64,000 bases of DNA from Dictyostelium firmibasis. Taxonomy: Eukaryota; Evosea; Eumycetozoa; Dictyosteliales; Dictyosteliaceae. The notes beneath the pieces were generated by a model, which had not been told where the DNA came from, ran no database searches, and saw nothing but the letters and a program-made list of their open reading frames with translations. A program made the position numbers and the translations under genes. How positions within the stretch are numbered: position 1 is the stretch's first letter; every line of letters starts with the position of its first letter. Below are positions 19,146-28,624 of this stretch, one piece after another. Where the stretch lies: the NCBI GenBank assembly GCA_036169595.1, contig CM069770.1, positions 562,501-626,500 of the forward strand, in the 5' to 3' direction.

Positions 19146-19325
19146 TTATTTTTTTATTTGGTTGGTTAAACATTATATTTATTTATTTTTTTATTCATTT
19201 ATTGGTTTTACAAATCAAAAAAATAAAAAAATAAAATTTTTACAATAAAAAAATATGAAGAAAATAAAAAAAATTAATTACAAAAAAAAAAATAAATAAA
19301 TAAAATGTTTAACCAACCAAATAAA
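19110..19325. repeat. inverted duplication (foldback)
   Basis: TTGGTTGGTTAAACAT at about 19161-19176 is repeated inverted as ATGTTTAACCAACCAA at 19306-19321. Further in, TTTTCTTCATATTT (about 19117-19130) pairs with AAATATGAAGAAAA (about 19252-19265). The related site at 13760-13890 has only one orientation, so this one arose by an inverted duplication. Confidence 0.6.
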
Positions 19326-19344
19326 AATAATCATAATATTATGG

Positions 19345-19550
19345 AGAAAAATTACCAACCTTAAAACCTGGAGGGATACATACCTTTGGTAGACGAATAC
19401 GATCAATACCATTTTAACTTAGATAATCAACATCATTATTTACATTGGAAACTGGTACATGTACAGGTAATTGAATATTAATATGTGGTAGTTGTATTGG
19501 TAAATGTGATTGAACATTGGACATTTGTAAATTGTATTTACCTCTCCTTT
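19345..19550 (-). pseudogene. pseudogene fragment (R4 family), better copy
   Basis: Read on the minus strand from about 19545, the frame gives RRGKYNLQMSNVQSHLPIQL, PHINIQLPVHVPVSNVNNDV, DYLS, one stop, then NGIDRIRLPKVCIPPGFKVG and NFSP. An ATG lies at 19524. The balanced composition, with Pro, Val and Gln, looks like true coding DNA. It is a broken host gene or element gene that I do not recognise. The copy at 13905-14145 is worse. Confidence 0.45.
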
Positions 19551-20125
19551 TTTTTCATTTTTTTAATTTTTTTTTCAACAAAAACAGCAACACCAGCGAA
19601 AATATAAATGATAATGAAATATGTTTTAATTAGTTTAAAGGGATAGGCCTATTGTTCAAAAATGACGGGCAACCTATGACCCTCTTTTTATATTTTTATA
19701 GATATTAAGAAAAAAAAAAGAAGCAGTTGTAGCTAGTTGAAAAGAAGTAATAATTTCGATAGTAAAAAACTGTATCATGCACTACCATTCAATTGTTTTT
19801 TTTACATATTTTCATTTTTTGTTCTTTTTATAATATCTCCAATAAAAATTATAACAATCTTTTACTTCTATTTGTATAAATTATTATTGTTATTAAACCA
19901 ATGAAATTTCAGTTAAAAATGTAAAAAAATAAAATATTATTAAATAAAAAAAATAAAAAATTATTTAAAAAACAAAAAAGAAAAAATCTTTTAAAAAAAC
20001 TCTTATCACAAACAAATTTACTTAAAATATATTTTAATTTTTTTTTTATTTTTTATATATAAGTTTTTTATTAACTATTGTTATATTTTTATCATTTAAT
20101 TATCACTAAAAAAAAAAAAAAACAT
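19551..20125. repeat. R4 repeat block, copy 2
   Basis: The same landmarks as 14146-14711 (GGGATAGGCCTATTGTTC, GGGCAACCTATGACCCTC, GTAGCTAGTTGAAAAGAAGT), ending in the TTTCACGATTTATTTTG stretch that also follows copy 1. No gene is supported. Confidence 0.6.
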
Positions 20126-20152
20126 TTTTTTTTTTTCACGATTTATTTTGCA

Positions 20153-20600
20153 GGGTGACACAAAATGAAAAATAAGGGGGTAAAAAAAAATAATAAAAAA
20201 AATTTTTATATGAAAAAATAAAAACACTACGACGCAATTTTTTTAAAATCTTTTTTTTTATTTTTTATTGGTGTGCATTGGAAATTGATTGTGGTAATTT
20301 TTTATTTTAAATGATTTGGTCAGGTGGATAGAATTGGGAGTACTTTTGAATTGTGTCTTGTGTCCAACCTGTTTCATCAAAAATATGTTTAATATTAACA
20401 ATAAGAACCATACAATACAGATTGTCCATTCTTTTCACCATCAACGAGTCATAAACTAAATTTGAAGGAAGAGGAACTTTTGATTTTATATAATCTGCCA
20501 GTATTCTGGTTTACTGGAATGCGAAAATCAGTTGAGCAAGGGTTTTCTTTTGCTTTTTTTCATCACCATTATAAGGTGAATATTTAATGATTTTTTTTTT
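20153..20600 (-). repeat. R1 repeat, copy 5
   Basis: In opposite orientation to copies 3 and 4. It starts AGGGTGACACAAAATGAAAA and runs to CCATTATAAGGTGAATATTT, lacking the last 100 bases. It follows directly on the R4 block. Confidence 0.65.
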
Positions 20601-20703
20601 CGATTTAAATTTTATATTTTTTCGATTAAATTATGCCGTTTCGCGTGCAGATCCATTATTTTTGCTGAACAAACCAATGCACCAAAGACACCATAAAAAT
20701 ACT

Positions 20704-21552
20704 TTATTTCGGAGGGATATTAAGCGATTTAACACTTGATGGTATTGATCCTGCTGATAAATCTTGATTAAAATATTCACCAAATGTTAATGATTCAACA
20801 CTTGATGGTATTGATCCTGCTGATAATACTTGATTAAAACTATCACCAAATGTTAATGATTTAACACTTGATGGTATTGATCCTGATGATAATACTTGAT
20901 TAAAATAATAACCAAATGTTAATGATTTAACACTTGATGGTATTGATCCTGCTGATAATTCTTGATTAAAATAAATACCAAATGCTAATGATTCGACACT
21001 TGATGGTATTGATTTTGCTGATAATACTTTATTAAAACAAATACCAAATGTTAATGATTTAACACTTGATGGTATTGATCCTGCTGATAATACTTGATTA
21101 AAATAATCACCAAATGTTAATGATTTAACACTTGATGGTATTGATCCTGATGATAATACTTGATTAAAACCATTACCAAATGTTAATGATTCAACACTTG
21201 ATGGTATTGATCCTGCTGATAATACTTGATTAAAATCTCTACCAAATGTTAATGATTTAACACTTGATGGTATTAATCCTGCTGATAATACTTGATTAAA
21301 ACTTCTACCAAATGTTAATGATTCGACACTTGATGGAATATCACCTAAATAAATATCTTCATTTGAATAGTAATATAGTTCTTTTATATAATCTCTATAT
21401 TTTGAATTTAATAATTGATCTTTTTTATTTATTCTTATTTGGAAATATTTATTTAAATAATAAAGTTGTTGTAAAATAATATTTTTTAAAACAGTATTTC
21501 TCCATATTCTAAAAAGAAATATATCCCCTCCATTATTTATTTTAACATCCAT
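20704..21552 (-). CDS. FNIP (IP22) repeat protein, copy F, shortened
   Basis: The 282-codon ORF has a 71-residue leader, 9 exact 22-residue FNIP units and a broken tenth ending SLNIPPK. The shared SLNTIKCQ tail is replaced by unrelated sequence after SLN, so the gene end was rebuilt by a rearrangement at about 20720. The first five units match copy D apart from a few changes, which shows that D and F derive from the same parent. The acceptor joint AAAG|ATACAATG is intact. A binding role is inferred from the family only. Confidence 0.8.
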   Translation of the reverse strand: MDVKINNGGDIFLFRIWRNTVLKNIILQQLYYLNKYFQIRINKKDQLLNSKYRDYIKELYYYSNEDIYLGDIPSSVESLTFGRSFNQVLSAGLIPSSVKSLTFGRDFNQVLSAGSIPSSVESLTFGNGFNQVLSSGSIPSSVKSLTFGDYFNQVLSAGSIPSSVKSLTFGICFNKVLSAKSIPSSVESLAFGIYFNQELSAGSIPSSVKSLTFGYYFNQVLSSGSIPSSVKSLTFGDSFNQVLSAGSIPSSVESLTFGEYFNQDLSAGSIPSSVKSLNIPPK

Positions 21553-21609
21553 TGTATCTTTATTTTTTTAAAATTTAATATGTGGTGTTAGTCTTTAAAA
21601 ATATTTTCT

Positions 21610-21647
<38 letters not shown>

Positions 21648-21825
21648 TTAATTTTTAATTTCAGGTACCCGTTTTTTTAGAAAAAAAACTCGAGTATTTT
21701 GAAACACAACAAGTTATATTTGCTGCATTCACGGATAGTGCAAAAAAAAAAAATATAAAAAAATAAAAAATTTGAAAAAAAAAAGGTTTTATAAATACAC
21801 CAAAATAGTGTAAATAAAGGAGTGT

Positions 21826-22107
21826 TTACCTACATTGCTTTTTAAGTTGGAATGGTAGTTTTTCACCTTTTTTTAATTCATATTGATGTGTACTCTTCAA
21901 ATAAGATGGAATCCAATCTCTAAAATCATCATACTCAACTGTAAATCTTTGATTGTTATATAATTCTTTAAAATTGTCAATTTGTTCTTCACCACCTTTG
22001 CAATACTCTAGCTTTTGCATAATCCATTCTCTTATTGGATAAAATTTTTCTGATAGTAAAAAAAGTAAATCATTACTATCACTGCTATTATTATCATTAT
22101 TGAACAT
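21826..22107 (-). CDS. FNIP-linked N-terminal ORF, copy F (probable exon 1, variant form)
   Basis: This 93-codon ORF keeps the start MFNNDNNSSDSN and the conserved domain (here YPIREWIMQKLEYCKGG...). The Lys-rich NKKRKNENKIESCVGKKSK stretch is replaced by DLLFLL. At DNA level this looks like a deletion of about 36 bases joined to an inversion of about 16 bases (GATTTACTTTTTTTAC against GTAAAAAAAGTAAATC in copy D). The frame is kept, but the basic, possibly nuclear-targeting stretch is lost. The CAAT|GTAGGT donor is intact. Confidence 0.68.
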   Translation of the reverse strand: MFNNDNNSSDSNDLLFLLSEKFYPIREWIMQKLEYCKGGEEQIDNFKELYNNQRFTVEYDDFRDWIPSYLKSTHQYELKKGEKLPFQLKKQCR

Positions 22108-23357
22108 TTTGAATAAATTATATATGTATGTATAAAAATAAAATGAAAAACAAAAAAAAAAAATAAAAAAAAAAAAAATTAAAAAAAAAACAAGCTTTCA
22201 AGAAAACTCAAAAAAAAATCAATTAATTCAAAAAAAATAAAATTGAATTTGCACTTTTCTAATATTTCATTTTTTCGAGTTGGAATGATTTTAATATATT
22301 AGTATTTTATTTTATTATTATTTTCTTCAAAATTTTTTTTTTTCTTGTAATTTTTTATTGTAATTTGAAATATAAATATTTATACATATACTAAAAATTT
22401 TTGGATAAAATTTACTCTATTTCTGAAACGATCTTTTAATATTCTAAATATTTTAACATGTTCAATAACCATTTCAACTATTACACGATTTTTATTAATA
22501 GAACTATTCACCATTTGAAATAATATAAAATTAATGATAATAAGATAAAGAAAAAAAAAAGAAAAAAAAAAAAAAGATAAAATTTTTATTATAGTCATTT
22601 TCCTCTATTCAAATAAATGTAATAGAATTGGATGTGTGTATATGTGATGTACATAGTTATATTTATTTTTTATTTTATTATTTTTTATTAAAATAAAAAG
22701 AACATCAAAAATATTAAAAAAATTTTATTTTTACAAATATATTTATAATCACTGATGATAATAAAATATGTTTTAATAATTAGTTTAAAGGGATAGGCCT
22801 ATTTTTCAAAAATGACGGGCAACCTATGACCCTCTGTTTATATTTTTATTGAAATTAAGAAAAAAAAAGAAGCAGTTGTAGCTAGTTGAAAAGAAGTAAT
22901 AATATCAATAGTAATAAAACTGTATCATACACTACCATTCAATTGTTTTTTTTACATTATTTCGTTTTTTGTTCTTTTTATAATATCTCCAATAAATAAC
23001 AAATCTTTTACTTCTATTTGTATAAATTATTATTGTTATTAATCCAATGACATTTCAGTTAAAAATGTAAATAAATAAAATTTTATTAAAAAAAAAAAAA
23101 AATTATTTAAAAAACAAAAAAGAAAAAATTAATATTTCAAAAAAACTCTTATTACAAACAAATTTACTTAAAATATATTTTAATTTTTTTTTTTTTTTTT
23201 ATATATAAGTTTTTTATTAACTATTGTTATATTTTTATCATTTAAAAAAAAAAAAAAACATTTTTTTTTTTTTCACGATTTATTTTGTGTTATTTTTTCA
23301 TTGATTAATCAAATCTAATTTCGAAAAAAATAAAATAAAAAAAAAAAAAAAAATTTT
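22108..23357. other. intergenic patchwork upstream of copy F
   Basis: Contains the CAAGCTTTCAAGAAAACTC element (22190-22209) and an R2 relic on the minus strand (about 22310-22620; MVNSSINKNRV and a membrane-like tract). A piece of R3 (22690-22735) and an R4 copy (about 22745-23275) follow, then the TTTCACGATTTATTTTGTG stretch. No intact gene is seen. Confidence 0.55.
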
Positions 23358-23645
23358 GTGTATGTGAGATCTGTTTTTTCTGAACATTCATTATTATAAA
23401 TCTCCATACCTTTATTGTAATCAGCATTACCATCAATTTCAAAGGAATAGTTATTTTTGGTGCAATTTACCACAACAGTTTTACCATTTGATTCTCAACC
23501 ATGTTCACCATACTTGAATATTTCTTTGAAGCCATGTTAAATTTTTGGGAAGAAAACAATAACACTGCCGGTTTTTGTGTTGTTATCATAGTTATCGGAA
23601 ACTATTACATCTATGATTATTGAAATTCTAGATTCTTGATATACC
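23358..23645 (-). pseudogene. pseudogene of an unidentified, possibly surface protein
   Basis: One minus-strand frame reads VYQESRISIIIDVIVSDNYD, NNTKTGSVIVFFPKI, a stop, HGFKEIFKYGEHG, a stop, then ESNGKTVVVNCTKNNYSFEI and DGNADYNKGMEIYNNECSEK over about 96 codons. Composition and codon use are those of real coding DNA. The alternating hydrophobic pattern with Asn-rich turns suggests a beta-rich extracellular domain; this is an inference. No other copy exists in the window. Confidence 0.5.
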
Positions 23646-23994
23646 TAGGATTGTCATTTGATGATGATTATGTTTAGTTTGGCTGGGTGTGTGTATGTTT
23701 CTGTTAAATCAATTTTTACTTTTTTATTTGTATGATTATAAAAGATTGGAATCTTTTTATAATAGTTTTATTTTATTTTAAATAATATTAAAAAAAAAAA
23801 AAAATTATATAGAAATTTTTTTTGAAATGATATAAAGAAAATGAAAGATTATTTCGGAAAGTTTTCCATATAAAGTTTTTATTTAATTATAATTAAAATG
23901 ATAGCATCAACTCTAATTATATAAGATTATTATAGAAAAATTCAAAAATAGAAAATTTAAACATATTAAATCATTTTAAAATTTATGATAATAT
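23646..23994. other. intergenic with inverted FNIP 3' flank
   Basis: Bases about 23845-23965 carry the FNIP 3' flank of copies C and E in the opposite orientation (ATTTCGGAAAGTTTTCCATA through AATAGAAAATTTAAACAT). The first 200 bases have no recognised content. Confidence 0.5.
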
Positions 23995-25902
23995 TTATTG
24001 GCATTTAATTGTATTAAGCGATTTAACACTTGATGGTATTGATCTTGCTGATAATTCTTGATTAAAACAATGACCAAACGTTAATGATTTAACACTTGAT
24101 GGTATTGATCCTGCTGATAATTCTTGATTAAAATAAGAACCAAATGTTAATGATTTAACACTTGATGGTATTGATCCTACTGATAAATCTTGATTAAAAC
24201 GAATACCAAATGTTAATGATTCAACACTTGATGGTATTGATCCTGCTGATAATACTTGATTAAAACGATCACCAAATGTTAATGATGTAACACTTGATGG
24301 TATTGATCCTGCTGATAATACTTGATTAAAACAATGACCAAATGTTAATGATTCGACACTTGATGGTATTGATCCTGCTGATAATACTTGATTAAAATCA
24401 TAACCAAATGTTAATGATTTAACACTTGATGGTATTGATCCTGCTGATAATACTTGATTAAAACCATCACCAAATGTTAATGATTTAACACTTGATGGTA
24501 TTAATCCTGCTGATAACTCTTGATTAAAACAATCAGCAAATGTTAATGATTTAACACTTGATGGTATTGATCCTACTGATAATACTTGACTAAAATCACT
24601 ACCAAATGTTAATGATTTAACACTTGATGGTATTGATTCTGCTGATAATACTTGATTAAAATCATGACCAAATGTTAATGATTTAACACTTGATGGTATT
24701 GATTCTGCTGATAATACTTGATTAAAATAATAACCAAATGCTAATGATTTAACACTTGATGGTATTGATCCTGCTGATAGTACTTGATTAAAATCATAAC
24801 CAAATACTAATGATTTAACACTTGATGGTATTGATCCTGCTGATAATACTTGATTAAAACAAATACCAAATGTTAATGTTTCAACACTTGATGGTATTGA
24901 TCCTTCTGATAATTCTTGATTAAAACTATCGCCAAATGTTAATAATTTAACATTTGATGGTATTGATCCTGCTGATAACACTTGATTAAAATCATAACCA
25001 AATGTTAATGATTTAACACTTGATGGTATTGATCCTGCTGATAATACTTGATTAAAATTATCACCAAATGTTAATGATTTAACACTTGATGGTATTAATC
25101 CTGCTGATAATACTTGATTAAAATTATCACCAAATGTTAATGATTCAACATTTGATGGTATTGATCCTGCTGATAATACTTGATTAAAATCATCGCCAAA
25201 TGTTAATGATTCGACATTTGATGGTATTGATCCTTCTGATAATACTTGATTAAAATCTCTACCAAATGTTAATGATTTAACACTTGATGGTATTGATCCT
25301 GCTGATAATACTTGATTAAAACGAATACCAAATGTTAATGATTCAACACTTGATGGTATTGATCCTGATGATAATACTTGATTAAAATTATTACCAAATG
25401 TTAATGATTTAACACTTGATGGTATTGATCCTGCTGGTAATACTTGATTAAAACAAATACCAAATGTTAATGATTTAACACTTGATGGTATTGATCCTGC
25501 TGATAATACTTGATTAAAACCATTACCAAATGTTAATGATTTAACACTTGATGGTATTGATCTTTCTGATAATACTTGATTAAAATCATCATAAAATGTT
25601 AATGATTTAACACTTGATGGTATTAATCCTGCTGATAATACTTGATTAAAAAAACAACCAAATGTTAATGATTCGACACTCGATGGAATATCACCTAAAT
25701 AAATATCTTCATTTGAAAAGTAATATAGTTCTTTTATATAATCTCTATATTTTGAATTTAATAATTGATCTTTTTTATTTATTCTTATTTGGAAATATTT
25801 ATTTAAATGAAAAAGTTGTTGTAAAATAATATTTTTTAAAACAATATTTCTCCATATTCTAAAAAGAAATATATCCTCTCCATTATTTATTTTAACATCC
25901 AT
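23995..25902 (-). CDS. FNIP (IP22) repeat protein, copy G
   Basis: The 635-codon ORF has a 71-residue leader (MDVKINNGEDIFLFRIWRN), 25 exact 22-residue FNIP units and the shared SLNTIKCQ end. It has more off-consensus changes than the other copies (SNVE, SNVK, KLLTFG, LVFG, LAFG). The acceptor side (AAAG|ATACAATG) is intact, but the upstream exon-like ORF has a frameshift. If the two-exon model holds, the gene can only be read from this ATG or is broken. Function is unknown beyond the repeat class. Confidence 0.85.
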   Translation of the reverse strand: MDVKINNGEDIFLFRIWRNIVLKNIILQQLFHLNKYFQIRINKKDQLLNSKYRDYIKELYYFSNEDIYLGDIPSSVESLTFGCFFNQVLSAGLIPSSVKSLTFYDDFNQVLSERSIPSSVKSLTFGNGFNQVLSAGSIPSSVKSLTFGICFNQVLPAGSIPSSVKSLTFGNNFNQVLSSGSIPSSVESLTFGIRFNQVLSAGSIPSSVKSLTFGRDFNQVLSEGSIPSNVESLTFGDDFNQVLSAGSIPSNVESLTFGDNFNQVLSAGLIPSSVKSLTFGDNFNQVLSAGSIPSSVKSLTFGYDFNQVLSAGSIPSNVKLLTFGDSFNQELSEGSIPSSVETLTFGICFNQVLSAGSIPSSVKSLVFGYDFNQVLSAGSIPSSVKSLAFGYYFNQVLSAESIPSSVKSLTFGHDFNQVLSAESIPSSVKSLTFGSDFSQVLSVGSIPSSVKSLTFADCFNQELSAGLIPSSVKSLTFGDGFNQVLSAGSIPSSVKSLTFGYDFNQVLSAGSIPSSVESLTFGHCFNQVLSAGSIPSSVTSLTFGDRFNQVLSAGSIPSSVESLTFGIRFNQDLSVGSIPSSVKSLTFGSYFNQELSAGSIPSSVKSLTFGHCFNQELSARSIPSSVKSLNTIKCQ

Positions 25903-25960
25903 TGTATCTTTATTTTTTTAAAATTTAATATGTGGTGTTAGTCTTTAAAAACTTTTTTCT

Positions 25961-25997
<37 letters not shown>

Positions 25998-26174
25998 TTA
26001 ATTTTTAATTTCAGGTACCCGTTTTTTTAGAAAAAAAACTCAAGTATTTTGAAACACAACAAGTTATATTTGCTGCATTCACGGATAGTGCAAAAAAAAA
26101 AAAATTAAAAAAATAAAAAATTTGAAAAAAAAAGGTTTTATAAATACACCAAAATAGTGTAAATAAAGGAGTGT

Positions 26175-26455
26175 TTACCTACATTGCTTTTTAAGTTGGA
26201 ATGGTAGTTTTTCACCTTTTTTTAATTCATATTGATGTGTACTCTTCAAATAAGATGGAATCCAACTCTAAAATCATCATACTCAACTGTAAATCTTTGA
26301 TTGTTATATAATTCTTTAAAATTGTCAATTTGTTCTTCACCACCTTTGCAATACTCTAACTTTTGCATAATCCATTCTCTTATTGGATAAAATTTTTCTG
26401 ATAGTAAAAAAAGTAAATCATTACTATCACTGCTATTATTATCATTATTGAACAT
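26175..26455 (-). pseudogene. FNIP-linked N-terminal ORF, copy G, frameshifted
   Basis: The homologous region has 281 bases against 282 in copy F. One base is missing near 26266 (TCCAACTCTA against TCCAATCTCTA), so the protein ends early as DDFRVGFHLI after 69 codons. The rest is nearly identical to copy F, including the DLLFLL variant. The donor CAAT|GTAGGT is still present, so the break is recent, or it is a sequencing error. Confidence 0.7.
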
Positions 26456-27448
26456 TTTGAATAAATTATATATGTATGTGTAAAAATAAAATGAAATACG
26501 AAAAAAAAATTGAAAAAAAAAAAAAAATTAAAAAAAACAAGCTTACAAGAAAACTCAAAAAAAAAATCAATTAATTCAAAAAAAATAAAATTTGATTTTG
26601 CACTTTACTAATTTTTTATTTTTCCTAGTTAGAATGATTTTTTTTTCAGGATTGTCACCAAAAAAAAAAACCAGGAACTCTTAAAAAAAACTCTAAAATA
26701 AAAAAAATTAAAAAAATTAAAAAAAAAATAAAATAAAAAATTAAATTTCACAAATACCATCAAGAGTTTATTATTTTTATTTTTGAGATATTTTAATATA
26801 TTATTATTTTATTTTATTTTTAATTTATTTTTTTGAGATTTTATTATTATTTTCATATTTTTGTAAATATAATTGAACAGCTTTATATTTCTTTCTTCTA
26901 AAATTTTTTTTTTTTCTTGTATTTTTTCTTGTTACAAGATTTTGCATAAATACTATCCATTTTTTATCTTATAAAAAAAAAGATAAAGAAAAAAAAAAGA
27001 TAAAAAAAAAAAAAATAGATTAAATTACTATTGTATTTCTCCAATAAATAACCGTTCTTTTCAAATAAATTATAAATGCAAATAGAACCAAAAAGTGCAA
27101 TAATGGCTCCAATTATTATTGTTTCCAATACCCAACGATTGAACCAATCGAAAATAAAGAGTTGACTAAATGAAAAAAATTTCAGTTGAAGATGTAAATA
27201 AAAGTTATTTAAATTTTATAAAAAATAAAAATAAAAAATTATTTAAAAAAAAAAATAATATTTAAAAAAAAACTGTCATCATAAACAAATTTTTTAATAA
27301 AATATTAAAAAAAATAAAAAAGTGTGGGAATTTTTAAAAATCAAGATTTCAAAAAAAAAAAAAAAAGCTTCACATAAAATTTTTTTTTTTAAATTTTTTA
27401 AATCTTTTTTTTATTGAAAAAATTATCATCAAAAAAAAAAAAATAAAG
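26456..27448. other. intergenic, end of the FNIP array
   Basis: Holds the CAAGCTTACAAGAAAACTC element of copy G (26537-26555) and an R2 relic on the minus strand (about 26770-27140; the words for AIMAPIIIVSNTQR and a tail like that at 992-1288). AT-rich DNA follows, which should contain the promoter of the B-box gene. The array-type repeats stop here. Confidence 0.5.
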
Positions 27449-27460
27449 ATGATATCATTA

Positions 27461-27516
<56 letters not shown>

Positions 27517-27979
27517 TGAAAACATTATAAAATGTACAATACATGAAAAAAAAAAATTAATGTTTTTATGTTTGCAATGTGAATTAATGCCATGTTGTCC
27601 AGAATGTATATCAAATAATAATCTACATCATGGACATAAATGCAATGAAATTGAATCATCAACAACTGAAGTACTTTCATTAATGAATAAGTTTAAAGAT
27701 GATATTTATCCAAAAATAATTGAAAGAATAAAAATGGATCAAATTTTACTAAAGACATCAAATGATAAATTCAAGGAAATTAAATTACAAGGTATCATTA
27801 ATATAGATTCAGTAAATAAAGAATTCGAAAAAATTCATAAATTAATTTCAATCACTCAATTAAATATTGAAAACCAATTAATAACAAAACTTGAAAAAAA
27901 TGAATTACTAAATACAACAATATCTTCTTCTATAGAAAATGATCATAAAATACTTTCTTCTATAATTAATAGTATTAAC

Positions 27980-28044
<65 letters not shown>

Positions 28045-28444
28045 TAATAATAATGATAATGATAATAATGATAATAGTAATAAAAATAATGACATCCTTG
28101 ATAATAATAATGATAATGATAATAATAATAATAGTAATAAAAATAATGACATCCTTGATAAATTAAAAGAGATTATTAAAAATGGTATTGATGAAGAAAA
28201 CCATTCAGATTCCAATAAGATTGAATTAATTAAAAAATATCAACAATCATTATTAACATTAAAAAATAATCTCAATGTGGAAAATCAAAATGCATTAAAT
28301 AATTATGATAATCCAATCATTAAATTCAATGATTTTATAAAAGATGGTTTACAATCAATTTATTATTTTGAATATATTCAAAATATAATTATTAATAATA
28401 ATAAAAATAATCATAGTCGTAATAATTTTCCTTTTAAAAAATAA
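27449..28444 (+). CDS. B-box zinc finger and coiled-coil protein
   Basis: The 331-residue protein has no intron. Residues 5-22 are an 18-Asn run. Residues 29-63 form a B-box zinc finger with C29, H32, C41, C44, C49/C50, C53, H60 and H63 (CTIHEKK, FLCLQCE, CCPECI, HHGHKC). Residues about 70-175 are predicted coiled coil. A second long Asn run follows, then two tandem copies of a 17-residue Asn/Asp block ending NSNKNNDILD, and a Lys/Leu-rich tail. B-box proteins of this type are common in Dictyostelium, often with longer C-terminal domains, so this one is short. B-boxes bind proteins, in TRIM proteins near ubiquitin ligase activity, but no RING is present here. The Asn runs are encoded mainly by AAT repeats. 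Confidence 0.85.
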
Positions 28445-28624
28445 GGATGTGGTAAAAATAGATATCAATGACAAAAGTAAACAATAAATATATAAAAAAA
28501 AAAAATATAAAAAAAATAGTAATAATAAATAAAATAATAAAAAAGGTTTCCAAAAAATAAGAATACAAAATTACACATTGATTTTAAATTTTTTAATTAT
28601 ATTTATTTAAGGTCGTATATTTCT

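Noticed and set aside
27943-28215. Leu/Ser-rich open frame opposite the B-box gene
   Set aside because: It is the complement of the AAT/AAC (Asn) codons of the linker and cannot be a separate gene.
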